64,000 nt of DNA from Glycocaulis abyssi (GCF_041429775.1 NZ_CP163421.1:310001-374000), one strand, 5' to 3'; positions 36,955 through 47,903 are shown, numbered from the stretch's first letter. Numbers and translations: made by a program. Notes: a model not told the origin generated them from the sequence alone.

Positions 36955-38868
36955 ATGGTCATCAATATCGTTGTGCTGGTGGGGATTCTGGTCACGCTGG
37001 TGACGATTGTGCCGGTCATCACCCAGATGCGAAAGCACCCCAGGGGCCTGCATATCCTCTTCTTCGCCGAGATGTGGGAGCGCTTCTCCTATTACGGGAT
37101 GCGCGCGCTGCTGATTTTCTACCTGACCCAGCACTTCCTCTTTGATGACGCCTTCGCCAGCACCCAGTACGGGGCCTATACGGCGCTGGTCTATCTGATG
37201 CCGCTTATCGGCGGCTTCCTGGCCGACCGCTATCTGGGCACCCGCAAGGCGATTGCTTATGGCGCGCTATTGCTGGTCGCGGGGCATCTGGCCATGGGAA
37301 TTGAGGGCCGCCCGTCAGAGGAAGAGCTGCGCTATGAGGGCGCGGCCTACACGCTGGTTGCCGAAGGGCGCGGGGGCCTGCGCACCGTCCAGCTGGAGGT
37401 CGATGGCGGGCTTTACAGCTTCTCGGCCAACCGGGAGGGCGATCTCATCATTGCGAACCTGCCCGCAGAGGCCAGCCTGCCCGCCCTTCTGCCTGCCGGC
37501 AGCTTCGAGACGGAAGTCACCTATCGCGACGGGCGCGGCCTTGCGATCCTCTACTTCGCGCTCTCGCTCATCATCATGGGCGTGGCCTTCCTCAAGGCGA
37601 ATATCTCTTCCATCGTCGGCCAGCTCTACGAGGAACATGATCCGCGCCGCGATGGCGGGTTCACGCTCTATTATTACGGCATCAATCTGGGAGCTTTCTG
37701 GGCGGCGATTTTGTGCGGCCTGCTGGGCGAGACGGTCGGCTGGTGGGCCGGTTTCGGGCTGGCCGGCCTTGGCATGGCGTTTGGCTGGATCGTGTTCGTG
37801 CGCGGGCGCCTCGCCTTCTTCCTGCCCGGCAAGAGCCAGATCGCCGATGTCGGCAATCCGCCCGATCCGGTGGCCCTGAAAGCGCGCGTGCTGGGGCCGC
37901 TCAGCCGTGAGACGGTGATCTATCTGCTCGGCTTTCTGGGCGTGGGCGGCGTCTGGTTCCTCATCCAGGCCCACCAGCTCAGCCTGCCGCTGCCCGGTGT
38001 TGGCGGGGTGGATGTAATGCTGCTCCTGCTGGTCGGCGGAGCACTGCTTTTCATGGGCTATATCGGCTGGTTCATGCGCGCCAACTGCACGGCCGAGGAG
38101 ACACAAAGGCTCATCCTCGCACTGATCCTCACCGTGGTTTCGGTCGTGTTCTGGGCGCTGTTTGAACAGGCCGGTTCGTCGATGAACCTCTTTGCCGCGC
38201 GCAATACCAATCTGGAGCTGTCGCCAGAGCGCCTGATCGCATTTGGGCCGATTGCGCTGGACATGACGCTGACCGCCTCGCAGACCCAGTCCTTCAATGC
38301 CGGTTTCATCCTCGTCTTCGCGCCGCTGTTTGCGGGCTTGTGGGCGTTTCTCGCGAAGTTGCAGCGTAATCCCAACACGCCGCTGAAATTCGGCCTGGCT
38401 CTGGTACAGGTGGGGCTTGGCTTCCTCGTGCTGGTCTGGGGGATGCAGTTTGCGGACGATAATTACCGCGTGCCGCTCTTCTTCCTGGCGCTCGCCTATC
38501 TCTTACACACGACCGGCGAGCTATGCCTGTCGCCGGTGGGTCTCTCCGCAATCACCAAGCTCTCCCCGGCGGCCGTGGTCAGCTTCATGATGGCAGGCTG
38601 GTTCCTGGCGCTCGCCTTCTCGCAATATGTGGCAGGCCTGCTGGCTGCCCTGACTGCCACCGACACCGTGGCCGGGCAGGTGCTGGACCCTGAACGCGCG
38701 CTTGCGGGCTATGCGGACGTGTTCGGCACGGTGGGGCTGGTCGGGATCGGGCTGGGCGTCGTGATGGGGCTGGCGAGCTTCTGGCTCAAACGCCTCGGCC
38801 ATGGCCTTGCCGAGGACCAGATGGCCAGACCTTCAGAGCCGGGACCGGACGTGCCGGTGCGGGACTAG
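36955..38868 (+). CDS. POT/PTR2-family proton-coupled peptide transporter with extra periplasmic insert
   Basis: 637 aa, longer than the roughly 500 aa usual for bacterial POTs. The family motif AEMWERFSYYGMRA (ExxERFxYY, about 39-51) is present. There is an additional hydrophobic segment before it (about 1-24). An insert of about 77 residues (117-193), rich in beta-type sequence, lies in the TM3-TM4 loop, expected to face the periplasm. It probably imports di- and tripeptides. A hairpin terminator follows. Confidence 0.85.
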   Translation: MVINIVVLVGILVTLVTIVPVITQMRKHPRGLHILFFAEMWERFSYYGMRALLIFYLTQHFLFDDAFASTQYGAYTALVYLMPLIGGFLADRYLGTRKAIAYGALLLVAGHLAMGIEGRPSEEELRYEGAAYTLVAEGRGGLRTVQLEVDGGLYSFSANREGDLIIANLPAEASLPALLPAGSFETEVTYRDGRGLAILYFALSLIIMGVAFLKANISSIVGQLYEEHDPRRDGGFTLYYYGINLGAFWAAILCGLLGETVGWWAGFGLAGLGMAFGWIVFVRGRLAFFLPGKSQIADVGNPPDPVALKARVLGPLSRETVIYLLGFLGVGGVWFLIQAHQLSLPLPGVGGVDVMLLLLVGGALLFMGYIGWFMRANCTAEETQRLILALILTVVSVVFWALFEQAGSSMNLFAARNTNLELSPERLIAFGPIALDMTLTASQTQSFNAGFILVFAPLFAGLWAFLAKLQRNPNTPLKFGLALVQVGLGFLVLVWGMQFADDNYRVPLFFLALAYLLHTTGELCLSPVGLSAITKLSPAAVVSFMMAGWFLALAFSQYVAGLLAALTATDTVAGQVLDPERALAGYADVFGTVGLVGIGLGVVMGLASFWLKRLGHGLAEDQMARPSEPGPDVPVRD

Positions 38869-38874
38869 AAGGCA

Positions 38875-38908
38875 GGCCCGGAGGTGTGACCTCCGGGCCG
38901 CATTTTCT
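38875..38908 (+). terminator. intrinsic terminator after the POT transporter
   Basis: GCCCGGAGG-TGTGA-CCTCCGGGC followed by CGCATTTTC. The stem is strong and the T-run short. It also faces the convergent TonB-receptor gene. Confidence 0.65.
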
Positions 38909-38913
38909 GATCC

Positions 38914-40926
38914 CTAGAACGTCCGGCGCAGGCGGAATTGAAGGAAGTCACGCGGGTCAATGCGCTGCTCTTCGCGGAAGGCGAGCGCCTGCGTGGCGCG
39001 GTCCGAATAGACGTCCCGGTCGATGCGGAAATCATCCCAGATCGTCACGGCGAGATAGGCCGCCAACCCGTTATCGAATGTATATTCGGCAAACAGCGTG
39101 ACGTAATTGTGCAGCTCGAACCAGCGCTTCTGGTCCGGGTTGAATGTGGTTTCGCGGAAATACGGCGTGTAATTCACGCCCCAGCGCAGGTTCCAGTCCG
39201 GCACATCGTTTTCAAAGTTGATATAGCCCGTTAGCGGACGCACGCGCGAGATCTGGCGGCTCTCGCCGGTTGTGGGATCGGTCACGCGCGTGTGGTCATA
39301 CTGCACGTTCACGGTTACCCGCCCGCGCTCCATGCCGAGATCACGCAAGGGCAGGCGCACATTGCCGGCAATGCGCGTCAGGCTGCCATCGCCGATATTG
39401 CCAAACGCTGCCAGCCCCCCATCAAGCGGGATCACATCGATAACGTCGGAAATCTCGTCATGGCGCAGGGTTAGCGTGGCAATACCCTCGCCATTGAAGC
39501 GCTGTTCAAACACCGCCTCGCTGATCCAGCGTTGCTGGGGTCTCAGTTCCAGATTGCCGCCGCGAACCTGATCGTTCGACAGCGAGGTGGACGCGGCAAA
39601 ATCGCCGAAATTGAGCTGTCCCAGCTCGCGTTCGAACCGCAGGCGTATCTGGCGATTCTCAACCGGGTCGAAGGTCAGGGCAAGGCGCGGCTTTGGATAG
39701 AAAAAGCTGCGTTCGGACGAGGCGTCCCCGCTCTGCCGGAGAGTGGAGTGTTCAAGCCGCAGCCCGGCTTCAAGGCGCAGCCGTTCGGAGCGTCTCCAGC
39801 TGGCCTGGCCGAACATCTCACCGCGGATTTCTTCGACCAGCGTGGACGCCAGCGGCAGGGCAACCGGCACGCCGTTATTGGTAAAGCTCTGTGTCGTATC
39901 CATGAAATTGTAGGCCAGCTCGCCGCCGCCTTCCCAGGTCAGCGTCTCGCTGCGCTCCCAGCGCAGCACGCCGCGCGCAATCGTCTCGCCGGAGGTGCGG
40001 TCCGCTTCGAACCGCTGGTCGAGGCCGGGGCCTTGCGCGCTGTTGGCGAACCCGCCCCAGCGGTAATTCTGGATCAGGCGGGTTTCCAGGTTCAGCGTCT
40101 CACCCAGCGCGCGTTCATACCTCAGCCCCAGATCGGCCCGGCTGGCATCATCGTCGAACGTGAATAGCCGTTCAGGCGATCCCGGCACGCTGAACGACAG
40201 CTCATCTTCAAATTCAAACCAGTTATAGCCGCCGGTGATTTCCACCCGTCCCTCGCCAACAGGCCCGGACCAGTTGCCGCGCGTGCTCCACCCGCCGCCG
40301 TCGAAACGGTTGCGCAGGCGCTCTTCGGAGACAACTGCGCCAGAGGCGTCGCGCCGGGTTGATGTGCCCCAGCCGGTGGAGTCGCTGGTGGCCAGCGTCC
40401 GGGCAACCTGGAAGCCCCATTGTGTGCCGTTATTGCTGGAGGAGAACTCGTAGCGCGCGGCCGGCAATGCAGGGCCGCCCTCGAAGATCATTGCCTGCGC
40501 CGTAACCGTGTGCTGGCGCGACATCTCGCTGCGCAGAATGACGTTCACGACCACGCTCTGGCCCTGCATGTCGATGCCCGGCGCGCCGCCACGGATCAAC
40601 TCGATGCGTTCCACCCGGCTTGCCGGGGTGCGCGTCAGCACGGATGTGCCGGTATCGTCCTTGGAGGCCGGCCGCGCCCCGTTTATCAGCACATTGCCGC
40701 CCGCGCCCGCAAACCCGCGCACCGAGGCGCCGTCACTCACCGAAAATCCCGGAATGCGATTGACCATGTCCAGCGCATTGGATGGATTGGCGGCCGCGAA
40801 GAAGTCCGGCTCGTAGACGAGGATGTTCTCAGCCGCGCCGCTCTGGACGGGCAGGCTTTCCTGCGCGAGCGCAGCAGGGGTGGCTATGGCCAGCGCGATC
40901 GCCGCCGAACAGAAAAGATGTTTCAC
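38914..40926 (-). CDS. TonB-dependent outer-membrane receptor
   Basis: 670 aa. It has a GTG start with GGGAGGG upstream and a signal peptide (1-21, AALAQES). A plug domain (about 45-150: VNRIPGFSVSDGASVRGFAG, VERIELIRGGAPG) precedes a long beta-barrel ending in the terminal aromatic FRLRRTF. The ligand is unknown. The barrel is on the short side for siderophore receptors. No TonB-linked ABC genes are adjacent. Confidence 0.88.
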   Translation of the reverse strand: MKHLFCSAAIALAIATPAALAQESLPVQSGAAENILVYEPDFFAAANPSNALDMVNRIPGFSVSDGASVRGFAGAGGNVLINGARPASKDDTGTSVLTRTPASRVERIELIRGGAPGIDMQGQSVVVNVILRSEMSRQHTVTAQAMIFEGGPALPAARYEFSSSNNGTQWGFQVARTLATSDSTGWGTSTRRDASGAVVSEERLRNRFDGGGWSTRGNWSGPVGEGRVEITGGYNWFEFEDELSFSVPGSPERLFTFDDDASRADLGLRYERALGETLNLETRLIQNYRWGGFANSAQGPGLDQRFEADRTSGETIARGVLRWERSETLTWEGGGELAYNFMDTTQSFTNNGVPVALPLASTLVEEIRGEMFGQASWRRSERLRLEAGLRLEHSTLRQSGDASSERSFFYPKPRLALTFDPVENRQIRLRFERELGQLNFGDFAASTSLSNDQVRGGNLELRPQQRWISEAVFEQRFNGEGIATLTLRHDEISDVIDVIPLDGGLAAFGNIGDGSLTRIAGNVRLPLRDLGMERGRVTVNVQYDHTRVTDPTTGESRQISRVRPLTGYINFENDVPDWNLRWGVNYTPYFRETTFNPDQKRWFELHNYVTLFAEYTFDNGLAAYLAVTIWDDFRIDRDVYSDRATQALAFREEQRIDPRDFLQFRLRRTF

Positions 40927-41063
40927 AATATGGTCCCTCCCAAGACATGGAAGGGTGTGTGCGCTTCCTGCGTGTCATTTAATAGTTACGATGCAGAAAT
41001 ATCCCTCACATTTCAGTGATTTAATTGCTTTTCTGTAATGATGCAGCGCAGCGGAGCCAGGTC

Positions 41064-42488
41064 TTATCCTGCCCCGCCAACGGTAATCCCGGCGATTTTC
41101 AGGGTCGGCTGACCGACGCCGACCGGCACGCCCTGGCCCGCCTTGCCGCACGTGCCGATACCGGGGTCCATGGCAAAATCATTGCCGATCATGGAGATGC
41201 GGGTCAGCGCGCTGGGCCCGTCCCCGATCAGGGTTGCGCCCTTGATCGGTTCGGCGATTTTGCCGCCGCGCACGCGGTAGGCTTCCGTGCAGCGAAAGAC
41301 GAACTTGCCAGAGGTGATGTCCACCTGCCCGCCGCCGAAATTGGCGGCATAGATGCCGTCATCAAGGCTTTCGAGGATTTCGGCCGGGTCGTGATCCCCG
41401 GCGGTCATAATCGTGTTGGTCATGCGCGGCATGGGCGCGTGGGCATAGCTTTCGCGCCGTCCATTGCCGGTCGGCTCAACGCCCATCAGGCGGGCATTCA
41501 TCCGGTCCTGCATGTAGCCAACCAGAATGCCGTCCTCGATCAGCGTGGTGCGGCCCGTCGGCGTGCCTTCATCATCTATGGTCAGAGAGCCGCGGCGATT
41601 GGGGATGGTGCCGTCATCAATGACGGTGACGCCCGGCGCGGCGACGCGCTTGCCGACCCGACCCGCAAACGCGCTGGTGCCCTTGCGGTTGAAATCGCCT
41701 TCCAGGCCGTGACCGACCGCCTCGTGCAGCAATATGGCGGGCCAGCCCGCACCCAGCACCGCTTCCCATTCGCCTGCAGGGGCGTCCACCGCTTCGAGAT
41801 TGACCTTGGCGACGCGCAGCGCCTCGTCGGCAAGCCCCTGCCAGCTTTCAGCCGAAAGCCATTGGGAGAACTCCGCGCGGCCACCAGCGCCAGCGCTGCC
41901 GCTTTCGCGCCGTCCATTGCGCTCGACGGTGACGGAGATGTTCAGCCGCACCAGCGGGCGCACATCATGGGCCATATAGCCATCGGCGCGCACGATGCCG
42001 ATCACGCGGCGCGAGGCGGCGATGGAACAACCCACCTGCACCACTTCCGGGTCGCGCGCGCGCAGCCAGGCGTCAATCTCGCCCAGAAGGGCGGCTTTCG
42101 CCTCGAAGCCCGGCTCGCCGATCACATCGACATCGTCGTAAAGTTTCACATTCGTGCCGTGCGGGGGCGGCGCCATCACCGCATTGCGGCCCTGCCGGGC
42201 GGCAGCGGCTGTCTCGCCAGCGCGTTTGAGCGCGGCAAGGCTTACATCATTGGAGTGCGCAAAGCCGGTGGTCTCGCCAAACACGCCGCGCAGGCCAAAG
42301 CCGCGCCCGGCATCAAAGCTCGCCGCTTTCAGTCGTCCATCATCGAAGGCCAGAGTCTCGTTGGCTTCTGTTTCAAGGAACAGCTCACCATCGTCCGCTC
42401 CGGCAAGGCTGTCGCGCAATACGCGGCCAGCGTCTTCGGCATCGAAGGCAAATCCGTCAAACGGATCGGTGGAAGGCGTGCTGGCCAT
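41064..42488 (-). CDS. tldD: metalloprotease TldD
   Basis: 474 aa with AGGAG before the ATG. The zinc motif LHEAVGHGLEGDFN (HExxxH) and the C-terminal VQMTSGKF-like region VDITSGKFVFRCTEAYRVRG and GTCGKAGQGVPVGVGQPTL are diagnostic. TldD works with TldE/PmbA to process modified peptides; no tldE lies nearby. It is upstream of the TonB receptor gene with a 137-nt, relatively AT-rich gap. Confidence 0.93.
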   Translation of the reverse strand: MASTPSTDPFDGFAFDAEDAGRVLRDSLAGADDGELFLETEANETLAFDDGRLKAASFDAGRGFGLRGVFGETTGFAHSNDVSLAALKRAGETAAAARQGRNAVMAPPPHGTNVKLYDDVDVIGEPGFEAKAALLGEIDAWLRARDPEVVQVGCSIAASRRVIGIVRADGYMAHDVRPLVRLNISVTVERNGRRESGSAGAGGRAEFSQWLSAESWQGLADEALRVAKVNLEAVDAPAGEWEAVLGAGWPAILLHEAVGHGLEGDFNRKGTSAFAGRVGKRVAAPGVTVIDDGTIPNRRGSLTIDDEGTPTGRTTLIEDGILVGYMQDRMNARLMGVEPTGNGRRESYAHAPMPRMTNTIMTAGDHDPAEILESLDDGIYAANFGGGQVDITSGKFVFRCTEAYRVRGGKIAEPIKGATLIGDGPSALTRISMIGNDFAMDPGIGTCGKAGQGVPVGVGQPTLKIAGITVGGAG

Positions 42489-42585
42489 CGGACTCTCCTA
42501 CTGGGGCGTGTCACACCCAACATAGGCACGTGCGCCCGCCTTATCGACCCTGCTCTCGCAGGTCTTTTCCTGATGCTCAGCCCAT

Positions 42586-42802
42586 CCCCCGCCTCCGCGG
42601 GGGCAGGCCGGGCTTCGCGCCATTTACTGCCCCGCTGGTTCAACCGGGGTCCCCCGCCCCGACGGGGGACCCATGGACAAGCCAGGTGGCTGGAAAAATG
42701 GACCCCGGCTCTGGGGCCGGGGACCCGGTGGAGAGGCAAGCGGGATGTCAGACAGGCCGCATAGCGGCCTGAAAAGCGCGATCCCCGGCTACGACCGGGG
42801 GA
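42586..42802. repeat. cluster of GC-rich palindromes in a gene-free stretch
   Basis: The 335-nt space between tldD and the TPR gene (42489-42823) shows no gene but a series of inverted repeats. Examples are CCCCCGCCTCCGCGGGGG (42586-42603), GGGTCCCCC/GGGGGACCC (42647-42672), AGGCCGC-ATA-GCGGCCT (42754-42770) and ATCCCCGG/CCGGGGAT (42781-42802). This looks like stacked intergenic REP-type units. Confidence 0.6.
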
Positions 42803-42823
42803 TGCGTTGCGGAAGTAACTTCC

Positions 42824-43405
42824 CTAAGGCTGATGCCTTGCAAAACGGCGGGGCTGGGCGGCGAGCAGGGTATTGTCAGGCGCCAGCCGGGCCGCTTCGC
42901 GATAGGCTTCGTAGGCATCGTCATACCGGCCGAGGCGCTCCAGCGCGATAGCGCGGTTGAAATGGGCCAGATGCGATGGCTCCAGCCCCAGCTCCAGCGC
43001 GCGCCGGGCCGACGCTTGCGCACCGTTGAAATCCCCGATGCGGATCTGCGCGGCCGACAGCGTCAGATGAAGCTGCGGCAGATCATCCAGCAGGGCGCGC
43101 GCCGCATTCAGGTCTGTCATGGCATTGCGGCCATCGCCGCGTGCCGCCGACAGGGCCGCGCGGTTGAGATGCAGGCGGGCGCGTTCCTCGTCACCGAGGC
43201 TCGAATCACGCAGCGCAAAGTCACAGGCGCCAAGCGCGCGGGCTGCGTCAGTGCCTGAAAGCGCCGCTGCCTCACATTCGGAAATGGCCGAACGTACGGC
43301 GGGTGCGCGCTCCTGGGCAAAGGCTCCGGCACTGCTGGTGACGGCAATTACAAGACCGGCGAGGCAGGCGATCTGACGGCGCGTATGCGCAATTAGGGCG
43401 TTCAT
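42824..43405 (-). CDS. secreted tetratricopeptide-repeat protein
   Basis: 193 aa. A signal peptide (about 1-31, VIAVTSSAGAFAQE) is followed by helical TPR-like repeats, clearest at LHLNRAALSAARGDGRNAMT and LAHFNRAIALERLGRYDDAY. It is probably a periplasmic interaction scaffold. It is divergent from the cox operon with about 214 nt between starts; partner unknown. Confidence 0.72.
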   Translation of the reverse strand: MNALIAHTRRQIACLAGLVIAVTSSAGAFAQERAPAVRSAISECEAAALSGTDAARALGACDFALRDSSLGDEERARLHLNRAALSAARGDGRNAMTDLNAARALLDDLPQLHLTLSAAQIRIGDFNGAQASARRALELGLEPSHLAHFNRAIALERLGRYDDAYEAYREAARLAPDNTLLAAQPRRFARHQP

Positions 43406-43506
43406 AACGTCTCCGGCGCTTGAGATTTTCTTCGTGTAAGGCTAGCAGACAGCGCAAGCCCGCATCAAACCGAATGTCCGGGCGGAACTGAATTATGTGG
43501 GTGCCT

Positions 43507-43532
43507 TGCGACAAAAAGGCGCTCATGTCGCA
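43507..43532. promoter_or_regulatory. inverted repeat upstream of coxB, candidate redox-regulator site
   Basis: TGCGACA, 12 nt, TGTCGCA: a perfect 7-bp inverted repeat 88 nt before the coxB start. It contains the GCGNC...GNCGC half-sites described for RegA/PrrA/ActR-type regulators, which control terminal oxidases in alphaproteobacteria. The spacing is long. A second hairpin, ACCGGC-GCA-GGCCGGT, follows at about 43537-43551. Confidence 0.3.
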
Positions 43533-43619
43533 CTGACACCGGCGCAGGCCGGTTCTATATTCCGCTGCACGAAGCAGGGCCGCGCCCTGCAGGCTGCCAG
43601 AGAAAGTCTTGGGGGTTCC

Positions 43620-44486
43620 ATGCGTTTGAAGCTCATAGCCGGAGCGGGGCTAGCCGCCGTACTGACCGGCGCGGCATCAGCCACGATTGTCGGTGCGCCG
43701 GTAGATGGCGGGCTGGGTCTGCAGGAAGCCGTGACACCGGTGATGGAGAATATCGTCTCCTTCCACAATCTGCTTTTGTGGATCATCACGGCGATCTGTC
43801 TTCTGGTGCTCGGCCTGATCTTGTGGATCGCCGTACGCTACCGGGCCAAGACGAACCCCGAGCCGAAGAAATTCAGCCACAACACGCTGATCGAAATCAT
43901 CTGGACGGCGGTGCCGGTGCTGATCCTCATCGTGATCGCGGTGCCCTCCTTCCGCCTGCTCTATTATCAGGACGTGATCCCGGAGGCCGATTTCACCATC
44001 AAAACGACCGGCAATCAGTGGAACTGGACCTATGAGTATCCCGACCATGGCGGGTTCGAGTTCGTCTCCAACATGCTGGAAGACGACGACATCACGAGCG
44101 AAAGCTGGGAACAGCGGCGCCTTCTGAGCACGGATGTGCCGATTGTCGTGCCGTCTGGCGCAACCGTGCGCGTGCAGGTTACGGCCTCCGACGTCATCCA
44201 CTCCTGGGCCGTCCCGGCCTTCGGTGTGAAGATTGACGGTATTCCCGGCCGCCTGAACGAGACCTGGTTCTACGTGCCGGAAGGCAATGAGGGTATCTAT
44301 TTCGGGCAGTGCTCTGAAATCTGCGGCATCCGCCATGCCTTCATGCCCATCGAGGTGCATGTCGTGCCTGAGGCCGTGTTTACCGCCTGGACCGAAGCGG
44401 CCAATGCCGATCCTTACACCGCGTCAGACGTCCTTGCTTCCTATTATGCCAGCCAGCGCGCCACCCGCGTCGCGGCGGCTCAGTAA
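43620..44486 (+). CDS. coxB: cytochrome c oxidase subunit II
   Basis: 288 aa from ATG 43620 (GGGGG upstream; an in-frame ATG at 43497 is too far). It has a signal peptide, two TM helices (about 50-70 and 95-115) and a cupredoxin domain. The CuA ligands are all present in CSEICGIRHAFM plus the upstream His in VIHSWAVPAFGVK. It accepts electrons from cytochrome c. First gene of the aa3 oxidase operon. Confidence 0.96.
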   Translation: MRLKLIAGAGLAAVLTGAASATIVGAPVDGGLGLQEAVTPVMENIVSFHNLLLWIITAICLLVLGLILWIAVRYRAKTNPEPKKFSHNTLIEIIWTAVPVLILIVIAVPSFRLLYYQDVIPEADFTIKTTGNQWNWTYEYPDHGGFEFVSNMLEDDDITSESWEQRRLLSTDVPIVVPSGATVRVQVTASDVIHSWAVPAFGVKIDGIPGRLNETWFYVPEGNEGIYFGQCSEICGIRHAFMPIEVHVVPEAVFTAWTEAANADPYTASDVLASYYASQRATRVAAAQ

Positions 44487-46124
<1,638 letters not shown>

Positions 46125-46159
46125 GCAGGCGTTGAGCCAAAGAGGTCAGGCACATTACT

Positions 46160-47140
46160 GTGACTGAGAAATCGTCTGAAACCATCACGGGCGGGGCTGC
46201 CAGCGCAGCCTCGCCCGCTGACTATATCGCGCTGATGAAGCCGCGCGTGATGACGCTTGTCGTCTTCACCGGCTTTGCCGGGCTTGTGGCCGCACCGGCG
46301 GAGATGAGCCTCATATCGGCGGCGATTGCCATGCTGGCGCTGGCTCTGGGCGCAGGGGCAGCCGGGGCGTTCAATATGGCCTATGACAGCGATATTGATG
46401 CGGTGATGCGCCGCACGCGCCTGCGCCCGGTCGTGCGCGGCATCGTGCCAAAATCCGAAGCCTATACGTTTGGCGGCGTGTTCACGCTGGCCTCGGTCAC
46501 GCTGATGGCGCTGACAGCGAACTATGTGGCGGCCGGGCTGCTGGCCTTCTCGATCTTCTTCTATGCGCTGGTCTACACGGTCTGGCTGAAGCGCTCGACA
46601 CCGCAGAATATCGTCATTGGCGGTGCGGCAGGCGCGTTTCCGCCGATGATCGGCTGGGCCGCCGCGACGGGCAGTGTCAGCCTTGATTCGGTGATCCTGT
46701 TTGCCATCATCTTCCTGTGGACGCCGCCCCATTCCTGGGCGCTGGCGCTCTACAAGTCTGGCGATTATGCGGCTGCGAAAATCCCGATGATGCCGGTGGC
46801 AAAAGGCGCAGCTTCCACACGCCGCCAGATCCTGGCCTACGCGATTGCCTATGTGGCGATCAGCCTTGCGCCCCTTGCCACGGGGCTTGGCGGGATGATC
46901 TATGCCGGTGCGGCGCTGCTAGGCGGCGCGCTGTTTCTGGTCCTGTCCTGGCGGGTGTTCAATTCGCGCGCCGGTGAAGCCGGTACAGACGAGGACGGGC
47001 TATATGAGGTGCGCGCCGGAGACCGCGCTGCACGCGATCTCTTCGCCTTCTCGATTGCCCATCTGGCGCTGCTGTTTGCCGCGCTGATCGCCGAGCACGG
47101 CGTTGGACTTCATTTCGCCTTCGCGCGGTTCTGGAGCTAG
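46160..47140 (+). CDS. ctaB: protoheme IX farnesyltransferase (heme O synthase)
   Basis: 326 aa, polytopic UbiA-superfamily enzyme with a GTG start. The prenyl-diphosphate site is AYDSDIDAVMRRTRLRPVV; LWTPPHSWALALYKSGDYAA is the second conserved block. It farnesylates heme B to heme O for the oxidase encoded around it. Six nt separate it from the small membrane protein that follows. Confidence 0.95.
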   Translation: MTEKSSETITGGAASAASPADYIALMKPRVMTLVVFTGFAGLVAAPAEMSLISAAIAMLALALGAGAAGAFNMAYDSDIDAVMRRTRLRPVVRGIVPKSEAYTFGGVFTLASVTLMALTANYVAAGLLAFSIFFYALVYTVWLKRSTPQNIVIGGAAGAFPPMIGWAAATGSVSLDSVILFAIIFLWTPPHSWALALYKSGDYAAAKIPMMPVAKGAASTRRQILAYAIAYVAISLAPLATGLGGMIYAGAALLGGALFLVLSWRVFNSRAGEAGTDEDGLYEVRAGDRAARDLFAFSIAHLALLFAALIAEHGVGLHFAFARFWS

Positions 47141-47146
47141 AGTGAG

Positions 47147-47311
47147 ATGAGTGACGAAACCCCTGAAGCGCCCCGCAAGCTGACCCCGGAAGAGGAAAAG
47201 GCGCGCAAGCGTCGCAATGTCGCGATCTTCTGGAGCCTGATCGGGTTTATAGTGCTGATCTTCCTTGTGACGCTGCAGCGTCTCAGCAGCAATATCGCCG
47301 CCGGAGGCTGA
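47147..47311 (+). CDS. 54-aa single-TM protein of the cox operon (CoxF-type)
   Basis: MSDETPEAPRKLTPEEEKAR, then KRRNVAIFWSLIGFIVLIFL and VTLQRLSSNIAAGG. A charged cytoplasmic N-terminus is followed by one TM helix (about 26-44). It starts 6 nt after ctaB and stops 7 nt before ctaG; its end contains CCGGAGG, the ctaG ribosome-binding site. A small TM protein at this place is a recurring feature of alphaproteobacterial cox operons; a role in oxidase assembly is inferred. Confidence 0.82.
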   Translation: MSDETPEAPRKLTPEEEKARKRRNVAIFWSLIGFIVLIFLVTLQRLSSNIAAGG

Positions 47312-47318
47312 CCAACCG

Positions 47319-47903
47319 ATGAAACTGCCCGTACTGTCAGGCAACGTGAAAGTCCTCGCCATCTGCCTTGGCCTTGCGCTGGGCATGGTGGGCATGGGCT
47401 ATGCGGCGGTGCCGCTTTACGACCTGTTCTGCCGGGTGACGGGCTATGGCGGGACCACGCAGACCGCGCAGTATGATCCCGACCAGATTCTCGACCGCAC
47501 GGTGCGCGTGCGCTTCGATGCCAGCCGCGCGCGCGGATTTCCCTGGGAGTTTGAGCCGCTGCAGCGCGACATGACCGTGCAGGTGGGCGAGACGGCGCTG
47601 GCCTTCTACCGCGTCACCAACCCCACCGACCGGCCTGTGACGGGCATCGCCACCTACAATGTGACACCGTTCAAGATGGGGCCGTATTTTGCCAAGCTGG
47701 AATGCTTCTGCTTTACCGAGCAGACGCTGGGGCCGGGCGAGAGCATGGAGATGCCGGTGGTGTTCTTTATCGATCCGCTGATGGATGAAGAACGGCGCAT
47801 GGATGACGTGCAGACGGTAACCCTGTCATACACATTCTTCGAGGCTAGCGATTCGCGGGCCCGTAACCTTGCCGAGCGCGCACCGGCCAATACCGGACGC
47901 TAG
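47319..47903 (+). CDS. ctaG: cytochrome c oxidase assembly protein CtaG/Cox11
   Basis: 194 aa. One N-terminal TM helix is followed by a periplasmic Ig-like domain with the copper motif LECFCFTEQTL (CxCF) and MPVVFFIDP. YAAVPLYDLFCRVTGYGGTT is the conserved post-TM segment with a third Cys. It delivers copper to CuB of subunit I. Confidence 0.95.
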   Translation: MKLPVLSGNVKVLAICLGLALGMVGMGYAAVPLYDLFCRVTGYGGTTQTAQYDPDQILDRTVRVRFDASRARGFPWEFEPLQRDMTVQVGETALAFYRVTNPTDRPVTGIATYNVTPFKMGPYFAKLECFCFTEQTLGPGESMEMPVVFFIDPLMDEERRMDDVQTVTLSYTFFEASDSRARNLAERAPANTGR

